Source of the DNA: Candidatus Pseudothioglobus singularis PS1
Lineage (GTDB): Bacteria > Pseudomonadota > Gammaproteobacteria > PS1 > Pseudothioglobaceae
DNA length: 64,000 nucleotides
Assembly: GCF_001281385.1 (NCBI RefSeq)
Contig: NZ_CP006911.1
Span: forward strand, 372,001-436,000
Direction of reading: 5' to 3'
Under the pieces are notes generated by a model that saw only the letters and a list, made by a program, of their open reading frames with translations, did not search any database and was not told the origin of the DNA. Positions 45,361 to 54,577 of the stretch are shown piece after piece. A program made the translations under genes and the position numbers. Each line of letters begins with the position of its first letter. Within the stretch, counting starts at the first letter, position 1.

Positions 45361-45963
45361 ATGAAAAAAAATACAATGAATCAGACTGCCCTTAAAATTA
45401 TTTTAGTCGATGAAAATATGGGCCGATCAGCAATCCTTAGACGTGCTCTTCAGGATAAAGGTCATGAGGTAATTAGTCGTTTAGAGGAAAGTGAAAACCT
45501 TGTCAATAGTAATGAAATTACTCATGCTGACGTTGTCATTGTTAATGCAGACATACCAGATGAGGCTGTTTTTGCTAACCTTAGGGATGTCAACAAAACT
45601 AAGCCAAAGCCGATTGTAATGTTTACAGAGAGCTCTGAGGAACATATGGCTGGAACAGCAATTAAATCGGGCGTTAATGCTTATATTGTTGACGGCCTTG
45701 AAGAGAAAAGAGTGCAGCCAATTATTGATGTAGCCATCGCTCGTTTTAGAGAATTCCAAGCTTTAAAAGATGAGTTAGATGCAACTAGAAGTCAGCTTGC
45801 TGAACGAAAGTCAATAGAAAAGGCCAAGGGTTTATTAATGAAGCACAAAAAAATAACTGAGGATGAAGCTTATCAATCTCTCAGAAAGATGGCAATGGAT
45901 AAAAATAAAAGAATTTCAGAGGTTGCCGATGGCGTTATCAGTGCTATTGAGCTTTTAGGTTAG
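45361..45963 (+). CDS. ANTAR-domain antiterminator (NasT-like) with degenerate receiver
   Basis: A 200-residue protein. Residues 11-125 form a receiver-like domain; 143-195 form an ANTAR RNA-binding domain (LAERKSIEKAKGLLMKHK, EDEAYQSLRKMAMD, RISEVAD). The usual phosphoacceptor Asp four residues before the conserved Pro is Asn62 (NADIP), and the conserved Lys near position 111 is Asp, so phosphorylation control is unlikely. NasT in other bacteria antiterminates nitrate genes. Its location behind glnK-amtB, whose leader carries ANTAR-type hairpins, suggests that it controls that operon. No NasS-like sensor is in the window. Confidence 0.9.
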   Translation: MKKNTMNQTALKIILVDENMGRSAILRRALQDKGHEVISRLEESENLVNSNEITHADVVIVNADIPDEAVFANLRDVNKTKPKPIVMFTESSEEHMAGTAIKSGVNAYIVDGLEEKRVQPIIDVAIARFREFQALKDELDATRSQLAERKSIEKAKGLLMKHKKITEDEAYQSLRKMAMDKNKRISEVADGVISAIELLG

Positions 45964-45973
45964 TAGGCTATAG

Positions 45974-46291
45974 CTACTTTTTTCTTGATGCCTTTTCTTC
46001 ATGACCTGAAACGCCAAAACGTCTAGCTAATTCTAACTCAATCTCTTCAATACTAATATCCTCATGGCGCAGAAGGACCATGATGTGGAACCATAAATCA
46101 GCTACTTCATGGATAACTTCATCTCTACCTTCTTCTTTCACTGCTTGAATAACTTCTTCAGACTCTTCACTGACTTTTTCTAAAATCGAATTCACTCCTT
46201 TGCTATACAAAGAAGAGACGTAAGATTTATCTTCAGATGAAGATTTTCGTTCTTCCAGAATTTTTTCTAGGGTATTTAGAATGTTATCCAT
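45974..46291 (-). CDS. hisE: Phosphoribosyl-ATP pyrophosphatase
   Basis: A 105-residue all-alpha MazG-type hydrolase: SYVSSLYSKGVNSILEKVSEE, EEVIQAVKE and EVADLWFHIMVLL with the metal-binding acidic residues. It hydrolyses PR-ATP to PR-AMP in histidine synthesis. It overlaps hisI by eight bases. In enterics the two are fused; here they are separate and away from the main his operon. Confidence 0.94.
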   Translation of the reverse strand: MDNILNTLEKILEERKSSSEDKSYVSSLYSKGVNSILEKVSEESEEVIQAVKEEGRDEVIHEVADLWFHIMVLLRHEDISIEEIELELARRFGVSGHEEKASRKK

Positions 46292-46664
46292 AGATTTCTT
46301 TGGGGTCTTTAATTACCTTAGAGACGCATTTCCATTGATCATTTTCAAGTTTATTGAAAAAACAATTAGCACGTCCAGTATGACAGGCAATGCCACCTTT
46401 TTGATTGACTTTGAGCAAGACAACATCTTGGTCACAATCAGTAAATATTTCGACTATATCTTGGTAGTTTCCAGATTTTTCACCCTTGAACCATAGTTTT
46501 TTGCGCGACCTTGAAAAATAGACTGCTTTATTTGTTTTTAAAGTTAAAGCAAATGCTTCCTCATTCATCCAGGCCATCATCAAAATTTGATTTGTTGAAT
46601 AATCTTGAGTGATAACCGGAACAAGGCCTTTCTCATTAAACTGTATAGTATCTATAGCTTTCAT
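46284..46664 (-). CDS. hisI: Phosphoribosyl-AMP cyclohydrolase
   Basis: A 126-residue HisI with the metal residues in TDCDQDVVLLKV and Cys in ACHTGRANCF. The stretches MMAWMNEEAFALTL and YFSRSRKKLWFKGE are typical. It opens the purine ring of PR-AMP, the step after HisE. The two genes form a minus-strand pair; prfB ends 65 bases upstream of its start and is read in the same direction. Confidence 0.95.
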   Translation of the reverse strand: MKAIDTIQFNEKGLVPVITQDYSTNQILMMAWMNEEAFALTLKTNKAVYFSRSRKKLWFKGEKSGNYQDIVEIFTDCDQDVVLLKVNQKGGIACHTGRANCFFNKLENDQWKCVSKVIKDPKEIYG

Positions 46665-46728
46665 GTTGAAGTATTAATATTTAGTAATAATTGTACCAAT
46701 GCATCCTAAAACAATTAAGATTTATTTA

Positions 46729-47823
46729 TTAGAGGCCAGCCTTAAGGCTGGCAACAATAAATTGATCTAAATTTCCATCAAGAACATCTTGGGTATTGCT
46801 ACTTTCAACACCTGTTCTTAAATCTTTAATTCTTGACTGATCAAGCACGTATGAACGAATCTGATGTCCCCAACCAATATCTGACTTTAAATCCTCAACA
46901 TCTTGCTTATCAGCATTACGCTTTTGCATTTCTAGTTCATAAAGCTTTGATTTTAACTGTTTCATTGCTTGATCTTTATTAGCATGCTGTGAACGTCCAT
47001 CCTGGCACTGAACCACTGTTGAGGTTGGTAAATGAGTAATCCTGACCGCTGATTCAGTTTTATTAACATGTTGACCACCAGCTCCTGAAGCTCGATAGGT
47101 ATCAATTCTAAGTTCAGATGGATCAATCACAATTTCAATATCATCATCAATCTCAGGCGATACAAAAACTGAAGAAAATGAAGTATGTCTTTTTCCATTT
47201 GCATTATATGGGGATTTTCTAACGAGTCTATGAATCCCTATCTCACTTCTAAGCCAGCCAAACGCATAGTCACCATCAAAGTGTATGGTGGCTGATTTAA
47301 TGCCGGCAACTTCACCAGCTGAAACCTCCATAAGCTTCACTTTAAAATTGTGCTTGTCACCCCATCTCAAATACATCCTTAAAATCATTTCAGCCCAGTC
47401 TTGAGCTTCAGTTCCACCAGATCCAGACTGTATATCTAAGTAGGCAGAGTTTCGATCCATCTCACCACTGAACATTCTCTCAAATTCATAAGTGGCAATA
47501 GAGTTCTCTGTTTCACTTAAATCGGAAATGATTCCATTAACTGTGTCACTATCATTTTCAGTCTCTGCCATTTCTAAGAGTTCTTTAGCATCATTTAAGA
47601 TGTTTGATGAGTTTGAAAATGTTTCACACAGATTATCAAGTTGAACTTTTTCTTTACCCAGGGCCTGAGCTTTATCAGGATTAGACCAAATATCTGGATT
47701 TTCTAGTTCTAATTTAACTTCCTCAAGTCGATCTTGTTTTTCATCAAGCTTAAGATGCTTTGATAATATATCCAGTCGATCAATAAGTTCTGAAATTTTT
47801 TGATAATAAGCTGATAGTTCCAT
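46729..47823 (-). CDS. prfB: Peptide chain release factor 2, no programmed frameshift
   Basis: A 364-residue RF2 of normal length read in one uninterrupted frame. In most bacteria an in-frame TGA near codon 26 demands +1 frameshifting; here the region reads [13 protein letters not shown] with no stop or shift signal. The GGQ catalytic motif is at 249-251. The stop-codon recognition tripeptide, usually SPF, reads SPY (204-206). RF2 terminates at UAA and UGA. lysS, its common neighbour, is absent. Confidence 0.93.
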   Translation of the reverse strand: MELSAYYQKISELIDRLDILSKHLKLDEKQDRLEEVKLELENPDIWSNPDKAQALGKEKVQLDNLCETFSNSSNILNDAKELLEMAETENDSDTVNGIISDLSETENSIATYEFERMFSGEMDRNSAYLDIQSGSGGTEAQDWAEMILRMYLRWGDKHNFKVKLMEVSAGEVAGIKSATIHFDGDYAFGWLRSEIGIHRLVRKSPYNANGKRHTSFSSVFVSPEIDDDIEIVIDPSELRIDTYRASGAGGQHVNKTESAVRITHLPTSTVVQCQDGRSQHANKDQAMKQLKSKLYELEMQKRNADKQDVEDLKSDIGWGHQIRSYVLDQSRIKDLRTGVESSNTQDVLDGNLDQFIVASLKAGL

Positions 47824-47845
47824 GACTCTATTTTAATGCGTCAAG

Positions 47846-47875
47846 TAATAAAAAAGCCCCAAAATAGGGGCTTTT
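47846..47875 (-). terminator. Intrinsic terminator after rpsO
   Basis: AAAGCCCC and GGGGCTTT pair around TATTTT on the minus strand and are followed by TTTTTTATTA, ending 22 bases before the prfB start. It closes the rpsO transcript. Confidence 0.88.
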
Positions 47876-47895
47876 ATTTGTCTGGTGAAAATTTC

Positions 47896-48156
47896 TTATT
47901 TTCTTAAGCCTAACCTTGAGATTAAATTTGCATAAGTAGTAAGATCATTATTTTTAACATACGCAAGTAATTTTTTGCGCTGTGAAACAAGACGTAAAAG
48001 CCCTCTTCTTGAATGATGGTCTTTTTTGTGAGTTTTAAAGTGCTCAGTTAAGTGGCTAATTCTAGCAGTTAGGAGAGCAACTTGAACATCTACAGAACCA
48101 GTATCTGAAGGGTCTTTTTGGTATTCTTTAATAATAGCTTGTGTATCAATTGACAT
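47896..48156 (-). CDS. rpsO: 30S ribosomal protein S15
   Basis: An 86-residue S15, three residues shorter than the E. coli protein. [22 protein letters not shown] and [18 protein letters not shown] (in part) are family signatures. It binds 16S rRNA early in small-subunit assembly and in E. coli represses its own mRNA. pnp, its usual downstream partner, is missing: a terminator and prfB follow instead. Confidence 0.96.
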   Translation of the reverse strand: MSIDTQAIIKEYQKDPSDTGSVDVQVALLTARISHLTEHFKTHKKDHHSRRGLLRLVSQRKKLLAYVKNNDLTTYANLISRLGLRK

Positions 48157-48238
48157 AATTTATAGTTCATGTAACAAAAATTTAAGTTGAGAATTATACG
48201 CTATTTTTTTTAAATGTTGTATTTCTAATCAAATATTA

Positions 48239-49144
48239 TTAATTAAATTTGTAAAAGTTTTTTTCATCATTTGGCCTTGTTTTAAAGCGACGATGAATCC
48301 ACAAATACTGCTCAGGTGAGTGATTAATTTGTTTCTCTAAAATTTGATTAATAACCGTTGCATCATGAATAGGATCATTTGATGGATAGTTGGAAATTGG
48401 TTTTTCAAATGACATTAGATATCCATTACTGGTTCTAATAAAACTATATGGAATGACTCTAGTGTTGTTGTTTTTGGCAAGCCTTGCAGTTGCTGATGCA
48501 GTGGCAGTTTGAATGCCAAAAAATGGAGCAAAAACACTATTATTTTTACCCAAATCTTGATCAGGAGCATACCATATCGGAAGGCTATTATTAATCGCTT
48601 TAATAATGGATCTAGTGTCAGTACTTTTAATCATAACAGCGCCATTTTTTTTATATCCTTTGACCATAGCACTATCAAATAGTGTGTTATTTTGAGGCCG
48701 GTAAATATTTGCAATGGTGTGCTTAATTAATAGCGCACGGCTGCCTAACATGAGCGGCATAAAATGTGAGCAAAGAAGAATAATCCCTCCTTCTTCTTTC
48801 AGGGCATCTTTAAAAAAATGTTCATTCTTTATGTTTAACAATTTTTTAATTTTATTATCAGTTCCATAATAAGCATTCGCAGTCTCAAAAAAACTGACTC
48901 CAATTGCCTCAAAGTGTCTCTTGACTAGTCTCTCAACTTGAGGTTGTTTTTTTTCAGGAAAACAATGTGAAATGTTTGAGTAAGCTGTTGATCTCAACTT
49001 ATTCATAAATGGATACATCATTCTTCCAATGGCTTTTCCAGCAACCACTTGAGCTTTGAATGGAATAAAGACGCCAATACGCATAAAGAGTATTAGAATC
49101 CAAGTAAGTAAAAATTTAGGGTGAATAAATTCGACGTTTAACAT
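48239..49144 (-). CDS. LpxL/HtrB-family lipid A acyltransferase-like protein
   Basis: A 301-residue membrane-anchored acyltransferase-like protein of the lysophospholipid acyltransferase superfamily (N-terminal helix about 11-28; WYAPDQDLGKNNSVFAPF and YLWIHRRFKTRP are family hallmarks). These enzymes add secondary acyl chains to Kdo2-lipid A. The catalytic HX4(D/E) motif reads H127-FMPL-M132, so the acidic residue is missing while the rest is conserved. The protein may be inactive, use another acid, or transfer to a different acceptor. Confidence 0.8.
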   Translation of the reverse strand: MLNVEFIHPKFLLTWILILFMRIGVFIPFKAQVVAGKAIGRMMYPFMNKLRSTAYSNISHCFPEKKQPQVERLVKRHFEAIGVSFFETANAYYGTDNKIKKLLNIKNEHFFKDALKEEGGIILLCSHFMPLMLGSRALLIKHTIANIYRPQNNTLFDSAMVKGYKKNGAVMIKSTDTRSIIKAINNSLPIWYAPDQDLGKNNSVFAPFFGIQTATASATARLAKNNNTRVIPYSFIRTSNGYLMSFEKPISNYPSNDPIHDATVINQILEKQINHSPEQYLWIHRRFKTRPNDEKNFYKFN

Positions 49145-49185
49145 TAAAATAAAATTAAATGAAACTAAAAAATAAGCTGTAAATT

Positions 49186-51012
49186 ATGCCATTTGTTGAC
49201 AGAGATTTTATCAATGATTTACCCAATAGAGTAGATATTGTTGGTTTAATCAATAAGCGTGTTGCTTTAAAAAAGGCTGGTAAAGATTATAAGGCATGCT
49301 GTCCTTTTCATGAAGAAAAAACACCTTCCTTCACTGTAGTCCCAACTAAGCAGATATACCATTGTTTTGGTTGTGGTGAAAGCGGCGGCATCATTGATTT
49401 TATTATGAAATATGATCATTTGGCTTTTGTGGAGGCAATAGAGACTGTGGCAGGCGAGTCTGGAATTTCAGTTGTCTATGATCAAACTGCTAAGCCTGTG
49501 GATATGCGCTTTAAGAGATATAACAAATTAATGGAAGAGTTGAGCAGCTTTTATCAGGAACAACTCAAAACTTCAGCTGCAAAAAAGAAAGTAGTGGATT
49601 ATGCTAAAAATCGTGGAGTAAGTGGATCGATTGCGAAACGATTTGAACTAGGCTTTGCGCCGCCAGGCTGGACTAATCTTTTTGATGCATATAAAGATAG
49701 TGAAGAATCCACACAAGACCTATTGAAAATGGGAATGATTGTCCCCAAAAAAGATAAAAAAGACGACTATTATGATCGTTTTCGAGATCGACTTATGTTT
49801 CCTATTCACAATACAAAGGGATCAGTTATTGGCTTTGGAGGCAGAGTCTTATCGAGCAAAGATAACCCCAAGTATTTGAATTCACCCGAAACCCCTTTGT
49901 TCTCTAAATCAAAAGAATTATATGGCCTTTACCATTGTAGAAAATATTCCAGGAAAATAGATGCAATCATAGTTGTTGAAGGCTATATGGATGTTATCGC
50001 ACTTCATCAACAAGGAATCACTAATGTTGTTGCTACATTAGGAACGGCCACTACTTCGTCACATTTACAGGTTTTATCCCGTACAGCTGAGACCATTGTT
50101 TTTTGCTTTGATGGCGATAAGGCAGGAAGAGATGCAGCTTGGAAAGCATTACAAACGTCATTACCTGCTATCACTGCAGGCTTAGTTATTAAATTTTTAC
50201 TATTACCTGAAGGGGAAGATCCTGACACATTGATTAATAGTGAATCAGCTAAAGCATTCAATAAAAGGGTAGATGAAGCGCAAACACTTTCTAACTTTCT
50301 ATTTGAACATATAAAGGCTGAAGTGCCTTTTAATACGATTGAAGGCAAGACATTATTTTTAGAAAAATCAGCAGCATTAGTGAATCTAGTAAGCTATCCA
50401 ATCTATCAACAACAATTAATAGAGGGAATTGCTCAAACCATTGGACAAAATATAACTCAAGTAGAAAAAGCAATTGAGCAAAACATTGCAAATAATACCC
50501 AGCACTATTATGCCAATGCGCTTGAGCAAGCAGAGATAGTCAATCAATCGTTTCAAACAAAGCCCAAAAGAACCTCACCTTCAAGTATAAAAAGTCTTAT
50601 GTCTAGAATGATATCCTGCGTCATTAATTATCCATCACTTGTTAATGATCCAGAGACATCGAGTGTGATCGAAGAGAGGGCTAGGAAGTTACCAAAATCT
50701 GATGTTTTGGTTGAACTAATAAGGCATGCTCAAGTTGAGTCTGACCTTTCAAAGGAGGCATTATTATTACCTTATAAATCTAAAGAAAGAGTTTATAACC
50801 GACTTAAGGAACTAAGCGTAATGGAGCCCTTTTTGAGTGAGTATGAAGCTAAAGAGGAGTTTGGGTATACCCTCACTGCAGCTGAAAAATTCTATGAAAG
50901 AAAATCTACAAAGGCCTCAATTCTCTCCGCTAAAACTCATGATGAAGAAAAAGCTGTGATGCAAGATATTATGAAAAGCAAGGTGAGCGCAACCCGCCAA
51001 AAAAAATCTTAA
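49186..51012 (+). CDS. dnaG: DNA primase
   Basis: A 608-residue DnaG. The N-terminal CHC2 zinc finger is CCPFHEEKTPSF...CFGCGESG. The TOPRIM core shows VVEGYMDVIALHQ and CFDGDKAGRDAA with metal-binding acids. The C-terminal DnaB-interacting domain is more divergent. It makes RNA primers for replication. The gene is outside the usual rpsU-dnaG-rpoD operon; it starts 41 bases from the divergent acyltransferase gene and converges on ftsI. Confidence 0.96.
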   Translation: MPFVDRDFINDLPNRVDIVGLINKRVALKKAGKDYKACCPFHEEKTPSFTVVPTKQIYHCFGCGESGGIIDFIMKYDHLAFVEAIETVAGESGISVVYDQTAKPVDMRFKRYNKLMEELSSFYQEQLKTSAAKKKVVDYAKNRGVSGSIAKRFELGFAPPGWTNLFDAYKDSEESTQDLLKMGMIVPKKDKKDDYYDRFRDRLMFPIHNTKGSVIGFGGRVLSSKDNPKYLNSPETPLFSKSKELYGLYHCRKYSRKIDAIIVVEGYMDVIALHQQGITNVVATLGTATTSSHLQVLSRTAETIVFCFDGDKAGRDAAWKALQTSLPAITAGLVIKFLLLPEGEDPDTLINSESAKAFNKRVDEAQTLSNFLFEHIKAEVPFNTIEGKTLFLEKSAALVNLVSYPIYQQQLIEGIAQTIGQNITQVEKAIEQNIANNTQHYYANALEQAEIVNQSFQTKPKRTSPSSIKSLMSRMISCVINYPSLVNDPETSSVIEERARKLPKSDVLVELIRHAQVESDLSKEALLLPYKSKERVYNRLKELSVMEPFLSEYEAKEEFGYTLTAAEKFYERKSTKASILSAKTHDEEKAVMQDIMKSKVSATRQKKS

Positions 51013-51028
51013 CCCTCGAGTAAAGAAA

Positions 51029-52858
51029 TTACTTCAGGATCATTAATGAGTATTCTTTCCATGGCTTTTTAAAAGCCATGGAAGCAGAATTGGATCCTTC
51101 ACATCGGTTTCTCATGGTTGGATCCCATGATACAAAGCATTTTTTTGGATAATCAAGCCTGACAGCCATAATGTATTTAGGTTTATCCGCAGGAGAGTAA
51201 CCAACAAAATAAGTTCTCTTGGCGCCGTCTTTATTGTATTGACCATCTATAACCATTTCAGCAGTTCCAGTTTTGCCAGCTACTGAATATCCATCAATAA
51301 CTGCACGGTAACCAGAGCCATTATCTGAAGCTACAGAATCTAAAATCTGAGAGATTCTTTGTGTTGACTCTGGAGTAAATACTTGTGTAATACTTTCATT
51401 TTTATTATCATCTTTTAGAAGCTTAAGTGAAGGGAGAGCCCCATCATTTGCAAAGACTAGATAGGCTCTTGCAAGCTGAGCAAGATTGGTATTCATAGGT
51501 CCATGGCCAAAAGAGAGAGATCTTTTATCAGCCAAGCCCCAATTACTAAAATGTCTCAAGACTCCTGAGTTTTCTGTCCCAGGCATCACCCCCAGGGATC
51601 TTCCAAAACCCAGTTTTTCCCATGTGTCATAGAACTCTTCATTTTCAATATTTTCAGCTACCATTACCGTACCTAAATTATGTGATTTTTCGAGTATTTG
51701 TTGAATTGTCATTTCAAAATACTTTTTATCAGGAGGTATATTTCCAACACGATTTTTAACATCTATTAACTCATCATCAGTGGCAGTTATGACTCCTTTG
51801 TCTAAGGCAAGAAGCATCGTGAAAGGTTTCATTGTCGATCCTGGCTCGGTTTTATCAGAAAAAACACGATTTCTATAATCATCTGCACTATAACTTTGAT
51901 GATTATTTGGATTTGTTGATGGGTAATTGGCTAGCGCTAATATTTCACCATTTGGAGACAGAACGATTGCTGCAGCCGAATCTGCCTCATGGAATTCTGC
52001 CTGTTCTTTTATTGCATTGAAAACATGAAACTGAATGTCTGAATCAATCGTCAGCTTTAAGTCTTCTCCTTGCTTAAATTTTTTAATTATTTCAGCATCA
52101 TAATAGATATTTGAATTATCTTTATTGTCTGCTAGCCTTTTTACTCCATTGATTCCAGCTAAATATTGATCATATTCAGACTCAATTCCAAATACCCCAA
52201 TATTTTCTGAATTAGTTTTTCCAATCAAAGGCGCGATAGAGTCTTTTTTTGGATAATAACGAAAGCCGCCTGATTCAATAGCTACGCCAGCTATTCGTTG
52301 TCTAGCACATTTGTTTACCTCAATCATTTCTTTGGCAGATGGCTTCATCCCAATAATCTTTTTAGCCTTATCGATAAGAGTGATGGTAGGATTTTTAGAT
52401 GTCTTAAAACACACCTTAGACCTTTTCTTTTGAAGTTCAGCAATATTTTTTAAAATAGGATCATTTACCTTGAGTTTTTCTTTAACAATAAAGTATTTTC
52501 TTTTATTTATTTTTTTTTCAATAATTTGCTCCCTGAAATCCATTCTGGGCATCTCTAATGCATCTGCCAAGAGATCAATATATTCTTCTTGAATAATCAT
52601 AGGATCTAGATTAATTTTTTTATGTATCAGATTGATTGCAAGCAGATTATTATTTCTATCTAAGATGTTTCCTCTAATTGATTTTTCTACAAGTGAAAAC
52701 TCTGAATTTTTAGAGGCTTTGGCTTTAAGAGGAATATCGTTTGCTTTAATATCGGTTACACTAAAGGCGCGATAGATAAAAATGATGACAATTGCAATAA
52801 AGCAAATTTTGACAAGTGACTGCCTATTTCTATAACCTTGAACGCGAGCTATTTTCAT
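51029..52858 (-). CDS. ftsI: Peptidoglycan transpeptidase FtsI (PBP3)
   Basis: A 609-residue division-specific class B penicillin-binding protein. One N-terminal membrane helix (about 17-35), then the pedestal domain, then the transpeptidase with the SxxK motif in PGSTMKPF, SHN for SxN and KTGTAE. It cross-links septal peptidoglycan in the periplasm. It overlaps ftsL by four bases. The gene order stops here: murE does not follow, and dnaG converges from the other side. Confidence 0.95.
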   Translation of the reverse strand: MKIARVQGYRNRQSLVKICFIAIVIIFIYRAFSVTDIKANDIPLKAKASKNSEFSLVEKSIRGNILDRNNNLLAINLIHKKINLDPMIIQEEYIDLLADALEMPRMDFREQIIEKKINKRKYFIVKEKLKVNDPILKNIAELQKKRSKVCFKTSKNPTITLIDKAKKIIGMKPSAKEMIEVNKCARQRIAGVAIESGGFRYYPKKDSIAPLIGKTNSENIGVFGIESEYDQYLAGINGVKRLADNKDNSNIYYDAEIIKKFKQGEDLKLTIDSDIQFHVFNAIKEQAEFHEADSAAAIVLSPNGEILALANYPSTNPNNHQSYSADDYRNRVFSDKTEPGSTMKPFTMLLALDKGVITATDDELIDVKNRVGNIPPDKKYFEMTIQQILEKSHNLGTVMVAENIENEEFYDTWEKLGFGRSLGVMPGTENSGVLRHFSNWGLADKRSLSFGHGPMNTNLAQLARAYLVFANDGALPSLKLLKDDNKNESITQVFTPESTQRISQILDSVASDNGSGYRAVIDGYSVAGKTGTAEMVIDGQYNKDGAKRTYFVGYSPADKPKYIMAVRLDYPKKCFVSWDPTMRNRCEGSNSASMAFKKPWKEYSLMILK

Positions 52859-53136
52859 ATGGTCACCTCTTCCATTTCAGACTCAAGAGGAGCAATCATT
52901 AATAATTCATCTTGTGATTTTTGATAGACAGTTACTCCACTTTGAATTTCAGAATATTCCATCATTAACTGCCTATTCAAGGCATTAATTTTTTCATTCT
53001 CATTTTTGAGTGTTTTCTCTGTTTTATGCAGTAAATACATTTCATGATGCCAATGGATGCTTAATATTGATAAAAGTATTATTGAAATTACTAAACTAAA
53101 ATTAATTACAATCCTTTTTTGAAAAATCGCTAACAC
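52855..53136 (-). CDS. ftsL: Cell division protein FtsL
   Basis: A 93-residue bitopic protein with one membrane helix (about 10-28) followed by a short coiled coil (KTEKTLKNENEKINALNRQL). Sequence is poorly conserved in the family, but size, topology and the position between rsmH and ftsI identify it. It links FtsB and FtsQ to FtsWI at the septum. It overlaps rsmH by seven bases and ftsI by four. Confidence 0.88.
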   Translation of the reverse strand: MLAIFQKRIVINFSLVISIILLSILSIHWHHEMYLLHKTEKTLKNENEKINALNRQLMMEYSEIQSGVTVYQKSQDELLMIAPLESEMEEVTI

Positions 53137-54083
53137 TTCTCAGCTATCCTTAAAATTGCACTTCTTGATCTTCTGTTTATTTTTATCTCTTCATTTGAAG
53201 GCTTCACTTTCCCTAGATCCTTAAGGAGGCAAGGTTGAGTATCATTCATCATGATAGGTAAGCCTTTTGGAATCTGCTTAGGCCGAGAGTGTTTTTGGAT
53301 AAATTGTTTAACAATTCTATCCTCAATTGAGTGAAACGAGATAACAGCAAGCCTTCCTCCTTTATCTAAAGCATCAATCGTTTGGTTTAATGCTTCAGAG
53401 AGCATTATTAGCTCATCATTAATGGCTATCCTTATGGCCTGAAAAGAGCGCGTTGCAGGGTGCTTATTTTTGCCTGGTTTGACGACGGTCGAAATGAGAT
53501 TTGCTAACTCAAGAGTTGTCTTGATTTCACTATTTTTTTGATATTCCTTTATAGTTGAAGCAATAATACGACTTCTTTTTTCTTCTCCATATTGATAGAG
53601 CGTATCAGCGATTTCTTTTTCACTTGTCTCTTTAAGCCATTCTGTAGCAGTGAGTCTTTGAGATTGATCCATCCTCATATCAAGTAAACCATCTTTATTA
53701 AAGCTAAATCCCCTATCGGCATTGTCTATTTGAGGAGAGGAGATTCCTAAATCCATTAAGACTCCATCAACTTTACCAATCAAATTAATTTTATTAAGCT
53801 CATCATTTAAGTTTGAAAAATTACTATGAATCAGCTCTAGCTGTGGGTCAGAGAAATTAATCTCTGCATATTTAATTGCATCAATATCTTGATCAAATCC
53901 TATAACCCTTCCCAAGCTATCTAAATGATTTAGTATTCCTTGAGTATGACCACATCGGCCCAAAGTGGCATCAACATAGATGCCACCTGATTTTATGTTT
54001 AGACCTTTTAAAACCTCATTAAAGAGAACAGAGTCATGATAGTTAGATTCTTTAGTGGACGCATTATTCTTACTTAATGACAT
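53130..54083 (-). CDS. rsmH: 16S rRNA (cytosine-N4)-methyltransferase RsmH (MraW)
   Basis: A 317-residue SAM methyltransferase: HDSVLFNEVLKGL, the SAM motif VDATLGRCGHTQGIL, LMDLGISSPQID, RGFSFNKDGLLDMRMD and the end motif NRRSRSAILRIAE. It methylates C1402 of 16S rRNA. It follows mraZ by four bases and overlaps ftsL. Confidence 0.96.
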   Translation of the reverse strand: MSLSKNNASTKESNYHDSVLFNEVLKGLNIKSGGIYVDATLGRCGHTQGILNHLDSLGRVIGFDQDIDAIKYAEINFSDPQLELIHSNFSNLNDELNKINLIGKVDGVLMDLGISSPQIDNADRGFSFNKDGLLDMRMDQSQRLTATEWLKETSEKEIADTLYQYGEEKRSRIIASTIKEYQKNSEIKTTLELANLISTVVKPGKNKHPATRSFQAIRIAINDELIMLSEALNQTIDALDKGGRLAVISFHSIEDRIVKQFIQKHSRPKQIPKGLPIMMNDTQPCLLKDLGKVKPSNEEIKINRRSRSAILRIAEKC

Positions 54084-54087
54084 TTAA

Positions 54088-54540
54088 CTAAAGAGAAAGT
54101 TTTGAAATTTCCTGAGGTACTTCAGTTTGATTGCTTAGTCTTTCAATTTTTTCAATTTGATCTTTCCATGCCCTTTCATCCCAGATTTCAAAACTTTTAC
54201 CTTGTCCACTCAGTATAACTTTATTATTTAAATTAGCGTAATTCTTATGAGAGCTAGGAATAAGAATCCTACCAATTTTGTCTAATTCACAATCAATGGC
54301 ATGACCAATAAGTTTTCTTGATAATTTTTTGGTATGAATATTAAGAGATGGAAGTTCTCCAATTTTGAGTTCTAGTTGCTGCCAATCTTTTAAAGGATAG
54401 AGAACGAGACAAGGATCATCAGGATGGATGCTCATGACCATCTGTCCAGAACAAATTTTAGTGACTTGCCCTAAATGACGAGTAGGAATTTTAATCCTAC
54501 CTTTTGCATCCATTGCTAAGAGGTGAATTCCACGAAACAT
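54088..54540 (-). CDS. mraZ: Transcriptional regulator MraZ
   Basis: A 150-residue protein with two tandem SpoVT-AbrB-like halves: FRGIHLLAMDAKGRIKIPTRH and GHAIDCELDKIGRILIPSSHK (given in part), the second carrying the DNA-contact pattern. MraZ binds direct repeats upstream of its own operon and represses it. It is the first gene of mraZ-rsmH-ftsL-ftsI. A matching four-repeat box lies directly before its start. Confidence 0.94.
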   Translation of the reverse strand: MFRGIHLLAMDAKGRIKIPTRHLGQVTKICSGQMVMSIHPDDPCLVLYPLKDWQQLELKIGELPSLNIHTKKLSRKLIGHAIDCELDKIGRILIPSSHKNYANLNNKVILSGQGKSFEIWDERAWKDQIEKIERLSNQTEVPQEISKLSL

Positions 54541-54542
54541 AA

Positions 54543-54577
54543 ATCCATTTTATACCATTATTTACCATTTATTGCCA
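54543..54577 (-). promoter_or_regulatory. MraZ-binding box, four direct repeats
   Basis: On the minus strand TGG occurs four times at exact 10-base steps: TGGCA, TGGTA, TGGTA, TGGAT, each pair separated by five AT-rich bases. Known MraZ boxes are TGGGN repeats with the same 10-base period. The last repeat ends three bases before the mraZ ATG, so binding would also cover the ribosome-binding region. Confidence 0.75.
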
